Source of the DNA: CAZPZZ01 sp964591245
GTDB taxonomy: Bacteria; Acidobacteriota; Vicinamibacteria; Vicinamibacterales; UBA8438
DNA length: 16,340 bases
Direction of reading: 5' to 3'
Assembly: GCA_964591245.1 (NCBI GenBank)
Contig: CAZPZZ010000091.1
Location: 1-16,340, forward strand
Numbering within the stretch: the stretch's first letter is position 1; every line of letters begins with the position of its first letter. The notes beneath the pieces are model-generated. The model worked only from the letters and a program-made list of their open reading frames with translations, was not told the DNA's origin and did no database searches. The position numbers were made by a program, and so were the translations under genes. Shown one piece after another: positions 1-7,539 of the stretch.

Positions 1-178
1 CATCACCGTAGATTCGTAGCAGCGGGGTGTCGTCTCCCTCGAGGCCGAAATGTTCCGTTACTCGGATGACGATGGTGTTCGGGTCCTCAGACGCCTGAAA
101 TGCAGGCTGTGCCAGTGCAGGCGTGACGATTCCGGCTAGTGCCACCAGAAGTGTTAGCGAACGCGTGGGCACCGTCAT
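1..178 (-). CDS. Secreted protein of unknown function, 3' end outside the window
   Basis: Only the first 59 codons are present; the gene runs off the left edge. The start is the ATG at 178, preceded by a good Shine-Dalgarno (AAGGAG, 5 nt spacer). The N-terminus is a typical Sec signal peptide: MTVPTRS, a hydrophobic core (LTLLVALAGIV), then TPALAQ with likely cleavage after ALA. The visible mature part is short, acidic and rich in Thr/Ile/Val, and matches no family I recognise. It lies 34 nt downstream of the matrixin-fold gene on the same strand, so it is probably the third gene of the dipeptidase/matrixin-like run. Function cannot be assigned from this fragment. Confidence 0.75.
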   Translation of the reverse strand, partial: MTVPTRSLTLLVALAGIVTPALAQPAFQASEDPNTIVIRVTEHFGLEGDDTPLLRIYGD

Positions 179-212
179 CTTGACTCCTTACGGAGGCTAG
201 AAGTTGAGGTGG

Positions 213-539
213 TCATGGCCTCGTCTCCATAGTAATCACGAACTGCCTGAGCTCGGTGATGTGAACGACCTGGATCAGCGTGCCGGCGGTCAGGCCCGGA
301 TCCGTGTAGGTCGGTGAGGTCATGCTGGCCGCGGCGTAGGCCTGATCCAGGGCCGTTCGCATCTCGGTCAGGTGCACCGCCTTGATCACGGTCGTGCCGG
401 CGACAAGTGGGTCATCGGTCCAGGTCGCCGGTGTCAGGAGGTATATGCTCCGCAGCGCATCGATGCGGGTTCGCAGTTGCTGAAAATGTATGGCTCGAAC
501 TGCGGCTCCCGAGAGCAACGGGTCGTCATAGAATTCGCC
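213..539 (-). repeat. Three C-terminal protein repeats of the 'DPxLxxGxxIxxxHxxELR' type
   Basis: Residues 390-497 of the matrixin-fold protein contain three divergent ~35-residue units. Their cores are FYDDPLLSGAAVRAIHFQQL, then TDDPLVAGTTVIKAVHLTEM, then TDPGLTAGTLIQVVHITELR. Each has D/DP, a Leu, a Gly, a hydrophobic pair, a conserved His and an (E/Q)-hydrophobic-Arg ending. From memory, such units are common at the C-termini of large secreted Acidobacteriota proteins; their role (surface anchoring or sorting) is not established here. Confidence 0.7.
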
Positions 540-1706
540 ATCATTTTCGTCCGTCACCGTGACGGCGAGGTCTTGCGCGTCGGCCTGCGAGTGGCTATCG
601 GTGACCGTGACCTGCACGTCGTAGACGTTGTCCGTGCCCGCATCTCCAGGACTTTCGAAGTCGGGTGCCGTGGTGAACGTGAGCAGCCCCGAGGTTGCAT
701 TCAGTGTGAAGCGTGCCTGATCGGCACCTCCGGTCATGCTGTAAGTGAGACCCGCCCCCTCGGAATCGATGTTGTCGGTCGCCTCCACATCGGTCACGGC
801 GGTCTGGTTCTCCGCTGCACTTACGCTCGCTGATGCGTCCCCGCCGTCACTCGTGACCGTGGGGGCAGACATGGTCGCCCCGTAGATGGATACCGCGCCG
901 TCAATGTCGTCGGCCTGCAACCCTGAGCCCGTGCTACAACTCCAGTTCTCCGCTACATCGAAGTGTCCGTCTCCAGCCGCCGAGCTGCCGTTCGGCGGAG
1001 GATAGAACTGGTGAGCCAGCGTCCCCGACGAACCATCGAAAACATGCCCGGCAAAACGGATGTCGCCAGCGGCACCTGCCGCATTAAACGCTTCTCCAGT
1101 GTCCGCTACCTCGGTGAATTGGATATTCGCCACAGCTGACCACGCTGCGAAGGCGGTCGTGAACTCCGTGAGAAAGCAGGGGTCATATGTGGGCAAGCTC
1201 GTGATGGCCACGGTGGTACCTGTGGCGCTGCTGTCTGCACTGAGGTCAATGCCACCGGCCATGAAACTATAGGTGATGATTCCGCCCGCAGTTCCAGGAC
1301 CCTCGATGTCCTGGCCACCCGAGAAGGGGGAGTCTCCGCCCCACTTTGTGCCGTAGGTATTGAACTGGTCGGCGTCCAGTGGGGTTATCCAGACGCCGCC
1401 GTCATCTATTGGCCTCCCGGTTTTCCCGACGAGCTCCTGGTAGCACGCCTCCGACTGCGCGATGAAATTCAGGGCAGCCGCAGCAAGCGCCTCCCGGGAG
1501 ACGGCCTCAGGAGCGGTATCTTGGAGAGCCTGCAGTCGAAGAAATTCACCTTCGCTGCTGGCGCGCGCCAGCTCATTACAGCGACTGACTTCCGCAGTGG
1601 CGTTCTGGCCGGCTGCTGGCAGGGCAACTCCGACGAGGAGCAATTCGCTTGCGACCACGACCAGTGCCGCGACGTGTCGGCTTGGTATGCGAGTCAACTG
1701 AGACAT
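213..1706 (-). CDS. Secreted matrixin-fold protein lacking the HExxH zinc site, with cadherin-like domain and C-terminal repeats
   Basis: A 497-aa protein. Residues 1-33 form a signal peptide (hydrophobic core VAALVVVASELLLVGVAL). Residues ~140-276 follow the M10A matrixin pattern: the strand and helix around FTTAFAAWSAVANIQFTEV, GDIRFAGHVFDG, then LAHQFYPPPNG, GDGHFD and finally DDIDGAVSIYG. The catalytic helix expected between HFD and DDID (HExxHxxGxxH plus Met-turn) is absent, so proteolysis is unlikely. Residues ~290-390 resemble a cadherin-like domain (AENQTAVTDVEATD, APDFESPGDAGTDNVYDVQV, VTVTDEND). Residues 391-497 hold three short repeats, listed separately. The ATG at 1706 is 16 nt after the dipeptidase stop and has no clear Shine-Dalgarno, which suggests translational coupling. 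An upstream in-frame start at 1808 would overlap the dipeptidase and bury the signal peptide, so I rejected it. Fold assignment is from motif reading; binding or scaffold function is inference. Confidence 0.8.
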   Translation of the reverse strand: MSQLTRIPSRHVAALVVVASELLLVGVALPAAGQNATAEVSRCNELARASSEGEFLRLQALQDTAPEAVSREALAAAALNFIAQSEACYQELVGKTGRPIDDGGVWITPLDADQFNTYGTKWGGDSPFSGGQDIEGPGTAGGIITYSFMAGGIDLSADSSATGTTVAITSLPTYDPCFLTEFTTAFAAWSAVANIQFTEVADTGEAFNAAGAAGDIRFAGHVFDGSSGTLAHQFYPPPNGSSAAGDGHFDVAENWSCSTGSGLQADDIDGAVSIYGATMSAPTVTSDGGDASASVSAAENQTAVTDVEATDNIDSEGAGLTYSMTGGADQARFTLNATSGLLTFTTAPDFESPGDAGTDNVYDVQVTVTDSHSQADAQDLAVTVTDENDGEFYDDPLLSGAAVRAIHFQQLRTRIDALRSIYLLTPATWTDDPLVAGTTVIKAVHLTEMRTALDQAYAAASMTSPTYTDPGLTAGTLIQVVHITELRQFVITMETRP

Positions 1707-1722
1707 ATCGGTACGGAGATAG

Positions 1723-2856
1723 TCAACTCGCCTCCAGCTCGACTTCGCGGAGGACCTGCAGCAGGTTACCACCCCAGAGCTTGCCGATCTCGTCTTCCGA
1801 GTAGCCACGCCTGACCAGCTCCAGGGTGACGTTCAACGTTTCGCTGGCATCGTTCCATCCGACCACCCCGCCCCCGCCATCGAAATCGGAGCTGATCCCG
1901 ACGTGGTCGATGCCGATGAGTTGTACGGCATGGTCGATGTGGTCGACGAAAGTGGCCACTGTTTGCGCTGCAGCCTGTTCGCTGACGAAGGCTCCCAATG
2001 CGACGGTCTGCATGACGCCACCATTGTCGCGGAGTGCGAGAAGTTGCTCGTCATCGAGATTGCGCGGGTGGTCGGTCAGAGCCCGGGTACTGGAATGGGA
2101 TGCGATGACGGGTGCGCGGGACAGCCGCACCGCGTCGAGCATGGCCGCCCGTGAGACATGCGAGATGTCGATCATGATTCCCAGCCGGTTGAGCTCGGCG
2201 ATGACCGTCTCGCCGAACGCGCTCACGCCGTCGTGTTCGGCGATGACATCGCCGAACTCTGGTCGGGGAGTGGCGGAGTCGGCGATGTCGTTGTGGCCGT
2301 TGTGGGCCAGACCAAAATAGCGCGCGCCGCGTGCATAGTAGGTTTCGAGAAGCGAGAGGTCCTGGCCGATGACGTATCCGTTCTCGATCCCGATGGCGGC
2401 AACGAGTTTTCCGGCATTGTGGATCCGCGTGAAATCGTCAGCCGTGTAGGCGAGTTCGATGCGGTCAGGATACAGCTCCTCCGCCATCCGATGGATGGCA
2501 TCGAATTTCAGGAGTGCGTCGGTTTGAGCCTGCGCATAGTTCTCCGGAGTTCGTGCCGTTTGCCCGACGTACACCACGAAGAACCCGACGTCGAGCCCTC
2601 CCTCTTCCATCTTGGGTAGATCGACCTGTCGTGGACCACGGACGCCGGGGTCGACCTGGGCCGTGGCAAAGTTGAGCGGGATGTCGTCGTGCGTATCGAT
2701 CGTGAGGACGCGCTCGTGTATTGCACGCGCTCGGGTCACGAGGGGGGGCTCGTCATTCTGGCCGGCAGATACGGGTCCGCCGCCGAGCAATCCCAGCGCG
2801 GCGCAGAACACGGTCCTAGACCTCCAACGACCAACACGTGCACGGAGTGAGCGCAT
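1723..2856 (-). CDS. Secreted membrane-dipeptidase-type peptidase (M19 family)
   Basis: A 377-aa amidohydrolase-fold zinc dipeptidase of the renal dipeptidase family, predicted to cleave dipeptides outside the cytoplasm. The expected ligands are all present: D54-T-H56-D-D58 (first metal site), bridging E158 in AAIGIENG, H233 in DISHVSR, H254 in IASHSSTR with R258 next to it, and D324 in GISSDFDGGG. The C-terminal WGGNLLQVL matches the family's usual ending, and length is normal. Residues 1-31 are a signal peptide with a basic n-region (MRSLRARVGRWRSR) and core TVFCAALGLLGGG, with likely cleavage after VSA. The ATG at 2856 has a strong AGGAGGG Shine-Dalgarno at 7 nt. The frame stays open to 3117, but that extension is low-complexity, overlaps the divergent barrel-protein gene and would displace the signal peptide. 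It is the first gene of a run with the matrixin-like gene. Confidence 0.93.
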   Translation of the reverse strand: MRSLRARVGRWRSRTVFCAALGLLGGGPVSAGQNDEPPLVTRARAIHERVLTIDTHDDIPLNFATAQVDPGVRGPRQVDLPKMEEGGLDVGFFVVYVGQTARTPENYAQAQTDALLKFDAIHRMAEELYPDRIELAYTADDFTRIHNAGKLVAAIGIENGYVIGQDLSLLETYYARGARYFGLAHNGHNDIADSATPRPEFGDVIAEHDGVSAFGETVIAELNRLGIMIDISHVSRAAMLDAVRLSRAPVIASHSSTRALTDHPRNLDDEQLLALRDNGGVMQTVALGAFVSEQAAAQTVATFVDHIDHAVQLIGIDHVGISSDFDGGGGVVGWNDASETLNVTLELVRRGYSEDEIGKLWGGNLLQVLREVELEAS

Positions 2857-3005
2857 CAGGGAACCCTCCTGTGAGTCGACCATTGTAGGTCCGTTGTCCA
2901 TGGTTGGGATACGCGATCCGGCCGCACTGGCGAGCGGAGCGGCCGCGTGCGGGCTTGTCCAGAATGAGGCTGTCAGAGACGAAACCGTAATATAATCAAC
3001 ACTTT
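2857..3005. promoter_or_regulatory. Divergent promoter region between dipeptidase and barrel-protein genes
   Basis: This 149-bp gap separates two divergently transcribed genes. On the plus strand there is an exact TATAAT at 2991-2996, inside the only AT-rich patch of the gap. A CTGTCA at 2970-2975 could act as a poor -35, but the spacing is only 15 bp. Transcription 7-10 nt after the -10 would begin about at the GTG at 3006, implying a leaderless mRNA. On the minus strand I see no convincing -35/-10 pair; the same AT patch reads TATATT. Short 6-bp inverted repeats (2920-2925 with 2939-2944, and 2922-2927 with 2947-2952) are mutually exclusive and may be chance in GC-rich DNA. Confidence 0.45.
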
Positions 3006-5870
3006 GTGGCCTTCTTGAGATATCTGAACGGGTTGATGGTCGCCCTCGTTGTCGCTGTTTCGGCGGCGGGGCCGAGCGTTGTGGCGGCGCAAGAGGGAGG
3101 CGTTGGTGGTGGTGCATCTGCCGCCGGACGCACCACGCTGGCCGTGGTGCCCTTCACGAACATTACCGGTCGTGCGGATGATGCTTGGATCGGCCAGGGC
3201 CTTGCGGAGACGATCGCGGCCGACCTCGAGCAGTTCGAAGGCGTGACCACAGTCAGACGTGACGCGGTGGCGAGCGCGCTGGGCGGGGACGATTTCGCCG
3301 ATGTTGAGGATGACCGTCGGCTGCGTGCGGCGTGGCTCGTGACCGGTGGTTATCAGCGTCTGGGTGACCAGTTGCGGATAACGGCACAGCTGGTCAGCAC
3401 CTCCGCTCCGGATGCGGTGGTGGCGGGCGTTGTCAAGGTTGACGGGATGGCCGTTGACATTTTCGATCTACAGGATCGGGTTGTCGACGAGTTGAGGGAC
3501 AGTGTACGGGCCCTTTCGAGTGGTGTGGTGACCTCGGTGGAGCGCGTCGCACCGCCTCTACCCTCGGTCAACGACATGGTGACTGGCGCGCCGGCGGAGG
3601 TTGCCGAGGGCATCGTCTCGGGTACGCCCACGTCGGCGGGATTCGGCGTGGCCGAGGGGGCTGGCATTCTCACGGGGCGTCCTACGCTTCGCCCATCCAG
3701 GACTGATGAACGGCCCCGGATTGACGGGCGGCTCGATGACGCCATCTGGCGAAATGCTATCCACATTACGGAGTTCGTGCAGCAGAATCCCATCGAAGGT
3801 GCCCCTGGAAGCGAAGACACCGATGTCTGGCTCGCCTACGATAGCCAGAACATCTATGTTGCAGTGCACGCACACTATAGCGATACCAATATGATGCGTG
3901 CGAACAGGATCGATAGGGACCAGTCGTTCGAGGATGACAATGTGTCCGTCTATTTCGACACCTTCCTCGATCAGCAGCGTGCCTACCGATTTTCGGTCAA
4001 CGGTTATGGTGTGCAAGGGGACGCGGTGGTCAATTCGCGCGGGTCCAGCCGCAGTGGCCGTGGCCGTCGCCGGACCGGCAGCAGCAGTTTCTTCAGCGGT
4101 GGTATTCCCACCGGCGACTCGTCCTGGGACGCGCTGTACGAGAGTGGGGGACAGATCGTCGACGACGGGTACACGGCCGAGATGGCGATTCCCTTCAAGA
4201 GCCTGCGCTACCCGCGTCGCGAGCGCGATGCCGAACATCGCTGGGGGTTCCAGATCGTTCGTGAGATCCGGGGAAAGAATGAGTTTCAGGTCTGGGCCCC
4301 GGTGACGCGGAACGTCTCTGGCTTTCTCACGCAGGTGGGCCTGCTCGAGGGGATGAGGAACCTCTCGCTGAGTCGAAATCTGGAGCTGATGCCCACCTTC
4401 ACGGCCACCCGCTTCGGGTCGCTCAACAACCAGGGTTCGTTCGTTGACGGTGATGCCTCGCCCGAGGGCGGTGTGAACGTGAAGTACGGGATCACGTCGA
4501 ACCTGACGGCTGACTTTACCTATAACCCTGATTTTTCGCAGATCGAATCCGACCTCCCGCAGATTGAGGTGAACCAGAGATTCGCGCTGTTTTTCCCCGA
4601 GTTGCGTCCGTTCTTTCTTGAGGGGGCCGAGATCTTCTCGATGCCCGGCCCGATCACGTTCGTCCATACCCGCCGGATTGTTGACCCGGAAGTCGGCGCC
4701 AAGCTGACGGGCAAGATCGGGAATACGACCATCGGCATTATCACGGCGGATGACGAGGCCCCGGGCTTGCTCGACGACCCGATGGCGACAGGGTTCGGGG
4801 AGAAAGCGAACAATTTTGTTGCGCGGGCGCGCTATGACCTCTATGCCGAGTCGTTCCTTGGCACGATCTTCACGCACCGGGGCTTTCTCGATACGTACAG
4901 CACTCTCGGTGGCGTCGACGGGAACTTCAGGCTCGGCCGCACACAGGCGATCGGCTTCAAGGCAGTGCAGACGGATGCCCAGGGTACCGATGGTGTCGGT
5001 CGCCAAGGGCAGATGTTCGACATGAGTTGGAGGCTGAATAGTCGGCGCTGGAGTAGTTTCGCTGTGCTGTATGCGATCTCGCCAGAATTCCAGACGGATG
5101 TCGGCTTCGTTCGGCGTGTCGATCAGAAGCGAGGTTTTACCCGTCTCGCCCACACGTTTTGGCCCGAGAGCTGGATCCTCAATTGGGGACCAAACATTCA
5201 ATACTCGTGGAGCCACAACTACGAGAACGTGCTCACAGATGAAGAAGTGCGCGCTGGTGTGAATGCCGTCTTCGCGCGGAATATCAACGTCAACGCCGAG
5301 TTCCGCGACGAGATGGAGCGCTTCGGCGGCATCGACTTCCCGAAGCAGGCCCTCTCGTTCGGTGGGCAGATCAATTCCAGCCGGCGGCTCACGTTTGGCG
5401 GGTATTACCGCTATGGCGACGAGGTGCGATATTCGGAGAATCCGTTCCTCGGGCGGGGGAGTCAGGGGAGTTTCTACGCGTCGGTGCGTCCGTTCTCCCG
5501 CTTTCAGTCTGAGATCAACCTGAGCACCAGTGACTTCATCGACCCTCGGACGGGCGAAGAACTGGTGTTTGATGTCAAGATTCTCAGGGCCCTGAGTACG
5601 TACCAGTTCACTGATCGATTTCTGCTCCGCAGCATCATCCAGCACAACACCTTCGACCGCACGATCGGCCAGAACTGGCTGCTGACGTATCGTGTGAACG
5701 CCGGGACGGCCTTCTATATCGGCTACGATGACCACTATCGCCAGGCCGACCTGATCTTTGACGATATTGACGGCGACGGCGTGACCGAGCAGTTATTTCC
5801 CGACACGCAGATCTACCAGCAGACGAATCGCGCGTTCTTCATGAAGATGCAGTATTTGTTCCGATACTGA
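3006..5870 (+). CDS. TolB/FlgO-like + CBM9-like + DUF5916 outer-membrane barrel protein
   Basis: A 954-aa protein. Residues 1-29 form a signal peptide (MAFLRYLNGLMVALVVAVSA, then VVAAQ). Residues ~42-170 resemble the TolB/FlgO-type N-terminal domain: TTLAVVPFTNITGRADDAWI, GQGLAETIAADLEQF, AAWLVTGGYQ, LRITAQLVS. Residues ~235-400 are a CBM9-like beta-sandwich (PRIDGRLDDAIWRNA, DTDVWLAYDSQNIYVAVHA, EDDNVSVYFDTF, GYTAEMAIPFKSLRYP) with a Gly/Ser/Arg-rich insert at 345-366. Residues ~430-954 fit DUF5916: QIEVNQRFALFFPELRPFF, then alternating aromatic strands, ending in FRY as outer-membrane barrels do. DUF5916 proteins are predicted outer-membrane proteins of unknown substrate; the CBM9-like part suggests glycan or ligand contact. 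The start is GTG with no Shine-Dalgarno; an internal ATG at 3036 would leave the signal peptide without a basic n-region. Confidence 0.88.
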   Translation: MAFLRYLNGLMVALVVAVSAAGPSVVAAQEGGVGGGASAAGRTTLAVVPFTNITGRADDAWIGQGLAETIAADLEQFEGVTTVRRDAVASALGGDDFADVEDDRRLRAAWLVTGGYQRLGDQLRITAQLVSTSAPDAVVAGVVKVDGMAVDIFDLQDRVVDELRDSVRALSSGVVTSVERVAPPLPSVNDMVTGAPAEVAEGIVSGTPTSAGFGVAEGAGILTGRPTLRPSRTDERPRIDGRLDDAIWRNAIHITEFVQQNPIEGAPGSEDTDVWLAYDSQNIYVAVHAHYSDTNMMRANRIDRDQSFEDDNVSVYFDTFLDQQRAYRFSVNGYGVQGDAVVNSRGSSRSGRGRRRTGSSSFFSGGIPTGDSSWDALYESGGQIVDDGYTAEMAIPFKSLRYPRRERDAEHRWGFQIVREIRGKNEFQVWAPVTRNVSGFLTQVGLLEGMRNLSLSRNLELMPTFTATRFGSLNNQGSFVDGDASPEGGVNVKYGITSNLTADFTYNPDFSQIESDLPQIEVNQRFALFFPELRPFFLEGAEIFSMPGPITFVHTRRIVDPEVGAKLTGKIGNTTIGIITADDEAPGLLDDPMATGFGEKANNFVARARYDLYAESFLGTIFTHRGFLDTYSTLGGVDGNFRLGRTQAIGFKAVQTDAQGTDGVGRQGQMFDMSWRLNSRRWSSFAVLYAISPEFQTDVGFVRRVDQKRGFTRLAHTFWPESWILNWGPNIQYSWSHNYENVLTDEEVRAGVNAVFARNINVNAEFRDEMERFGGIDFPKQALSFGGQINSSRRLTFGGYYRYGDEVRYSENPFLGRGSQGSFYASVRPFSRFQSEINLSTSDFIDPRTGEELVFDVKILRALSTYQFTDRFLLRSIIQHNTFDRTIGQNWLLTYRVNAGTAFYIGYDDHYRQADLIFDDIDGDGVTEQLFPDTQIYQQTNRAFFMKMQYLFRY

Positions 5871-6095
5871 GCTGAGAGTTCGTAGGGCAGGCCGAGCGGA
5901 GCCATTCGCGTTTCCCTTGAGTCCTGGCGTGCCGCCCCTCGATCGGTGCGTGGGTGGATTGATATCTGTTCGCACTGCCTACCTGGCCCAGTCGACGAGT
6001 GCCCCGAGAGCGCCGTTGATAGCGCAGGCTCTGGCATTTAGCGTGTCGCTGGCCGAGGTCTCATCCTCTTGTCCGCGAGCATTCTGAGGGATATC
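5871..6095. other. Intergenic region upstream of the leader ORF and serine hydrolase
   Basis: These 225 bp hold no convincing gene and no Rho-independent terminator for the barrel-protein gene. A possible weak plus-strand -35 (TTGATA, 6016-6021) has only a poor -10 near 6037-6042 (TTTAGC), so a promoter here is plausible but not demonstrated. Confidence 0.4.
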
Positions 6096-6179
6096 ATGCC
6101 GTGGCTGTTCGGCATCGGAAGCATGCTGCGCCTGGTCCGAACCAGCAGAATTTTTCCGCAGACCGAGGTAACGCGATGA
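6096..6179 (+). CDS. Putative 27-aa leader peptide overlapping the serine hydrolase start
   Basis: A 27-codon ORF starts at ATG 6096, preceded by TGAGGG with a 5-nt spacer, a better-than-average Shine-Dalgarno. It encodes MPWLFGIGSMLRLVRTSRIF followed by PQTEVTR and ends in a TGA (6177-6179) that overlaps the ATG of the hydrolase gene (6176-6178) in the ATGA arrangement typical of translational coupling. The peptide is hydrophobic then basic, and resembles no protein I know. It could be a coupled leader peptide or a chance ORF; the SD and the exact overlap favour the former. Confidence 0.4.
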   Translation: MPWLFGIGSMLRLVRTSRIFPQTEVTR

Positions 6180-7474
6180 CATCACGCAATCGTTTGACGG
6201 CGCTCGCCGTCGTGTTCGCACTGCTGTTCGTTCCACAGACGCTGGTTGCCCAGGGGCTGGTCCGCGTCGAGCCGGAAGAAGTGGGAATGTCGTCTGAACG
6301 GCTCGATCGGCTGAGTCTGGCCCTCGAGACCTATGTTGACGAGGGGCGGCTCGCTGGCGCGGTGACCATCGTTCTCCGGCACGGCAAGATAGCCTACCGT
6401 GAGGGGATTGGCTACCGCGATGTGGAGGCCGAGTCTCCGATGCCATCCGACGGCATCTTCAGGATTGCGTCGCAGACAAAGGCGCTGGCCAGTGTTGGCG
6501 TCATGCTCTTGCAGGAGGAGGGCAAACTGCTGATTACCGATCCGATCGGCAAGTACCTCCCGGCGTTCGCCGAGACGACCGTTGCCGACCCGAACGGCGA
6601 GGGGGGCTACACCGTGGTGCCGTCCAATCGTCCGATCACGATCCGCGATCTGTTGACGCATACTGCGGGTATCAGCTACGGCATGGGGCTGCTGGCGAAT
6701 CGTGGGGCAGCCGCAGATGCGTGGGAGGAGGCGGGAATCACCGGGTGGTACTTCGCCAACCGGGACGAGCCGGTGGTCGACACGATGGCGCGCCTTGCAG
6801 AGTTACCGATGGACGCGCACCCGGGCGAGCGCTGGATCTACGGCTATAACACCGACATCCTGGGCGCGATGATCGAGGAGATCAGCGGCCAGACACTGGG
6901 TGCGTTCCTGAAGGCAAGACTCTTCGATCCACTCGGAATGACCGACACGCATTTCTTCCTGCCTGAGAACAAGGTGGGCCGGCTGGCCACCGTCTATTCC
7001 TCCGTCGGGGATGGCAGCAGCTTCGAGCGTGCCCCGGAGCCCGGCCACATGGTGGGACAGGGCCATTACGTGAGCGGGCCGCGCACCGCGTTCTCCGCCG
7101 GCGCGGGAGCGCTCTCGACCGCCGCCGATTACGCCACGTTCTTACAGATGATGCTGAATGGCGGTGAACTGAACGGGACGCGTATTCTGTCGCGGAAGAC
7201 GGTTGAGTCTATGCTCAGCGACCATCTGGGCGGGCTCGCCGTCCGGCCGGGGCAGGGCTTCGGGCTCGGCTTCTCCATCACACATGACCCGGCGGCCACC
7301 GGGCTCCCTGGCTCGGGCGGCGAGTTCGGGTGGGGGGGCGCCTATCACTCCACCTACTGGGTCGATCCGGAGGAGGAACTGGTCGTCGTCTACCTCACGC
7401 AGCTCATCCCGGCGAGTAATATCGATGATCAGCAGAAGGTGCGGACGTTGGTCTATCAGGCGATCATGGATTGA
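6176..7474 (+). CDS. Secreted serine hydrolase, beta-lactamase/esterase (class C-like) family
   Basis: A 432-aa serine hydrolase of the beta-lactamase-related (PF00144, family VIII esterase/D-aminopeptidase-like) group. The catalytic SxxK is S99-Q-T-K102 in FRIASQTKALASVG. The second motif is Y222-G-Y224 in WIYGYNTDILG, where classic class C enzymes have YxN; many esterases of this group also deviate there. The third motif region is GWGGAYHSTYWVDPEEELVV. The family helix RDLLTHTAGISYG is at 157-169. Residues 1-25 form a signal peptide (SRNRLTALAVVFALLFVPQT, LVA-Q), so it acts in the periplasm or outside. The ATG at 6176 has GAGG at 7 nt and overlaps the leader ORF stop. Esterase, peptidase or carboxypeptidase activity cannot be separated by sequence; a true resistance lactamase is unlikely. 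Confidence 0.92.
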   Translation: MTSRNRLTALAVVFALLFVPQTLVAQGLVRVEPEEVGMSSERLDRLSLALETYVDEGRLAGAVTIVLRHGKIAYREGIGYRDVEAESPMPSDGIFRIASQTKALASVGVMLLQEEGKLLITDPIGKYLPAFAETTVADPNGEGGYTVVPSNRPITIRDLLTHTAGISYGMGLLANRGAAADAWEEAGITGWYFANRDEPVVDTMARLAELPMDAHPGERWIYGYNTDILGAMIEEISGQTLGAFLKARLFDPLGMTDTHFFLPENKVGRLATVYSSVGDGSSFERAPEPGHMVGQGHYVSGPRTAFSAGAGALSTAADYATFLQMMLNGGELNGTRILSRKTVESMLSDHLGGLAVRPGQGFGLGFSITHDPAATGLPGSGGEFGWGGAYHSTYWVDPEEELVVVYLTQLIPASNIDDQQKVRTLVYQAIMD

Positions 7475-7539
7475 GACCGTACCATCCCGCGGGGTCGTGT
7501 TGACGAGAAGCGTTCTACGTGCCGAGAGCGGGAGACTTC

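Noticed and set aside
2920..2952. Inverted repeats in the divergent promoter region as an operator
   Set aside because: Only 6-bp arms made of G and C in GC-rich DNA, and two mutually exclusive pairings; not distinguishable from chance.
2857..3117. N-terminal extension of the dipeptidase gene to 3117
   Set aside because: It would overlap the divergent promoter and the start of the barrel-protein gene, has low-complexity Pro/Arg/Ser sequence, and would put the signal peptide in the interior. The ATG at 2856 has a near-perfect Shine-Dalgarno.
3558..5735. A long minus-strand open frame (about 725 codons) opposite the barrel-protein gene
   Set aside because: It is antisense to a gene with clear domains and a signal peptide. 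Its translation is rich in Arg/Val/Asp/His without hydrophobic core or motifs, as expected from third-position GC bias on the coding strand.
5979..6446. Minus-strand frame of about 155 codons over the hydrolase 5' region
   Set aside because: Arg/Ala/Pro-rich, overlaps the signal peptide coding region of a clear gene, and has no plausible start.
6176..7474. Serine hydrolase as an antibiotic-resistance beta-lactamase
   Set aside because: Overall pattern and YGY motif fit the esterase/peptidase side of the family, and there is no mobile element or resistance context.
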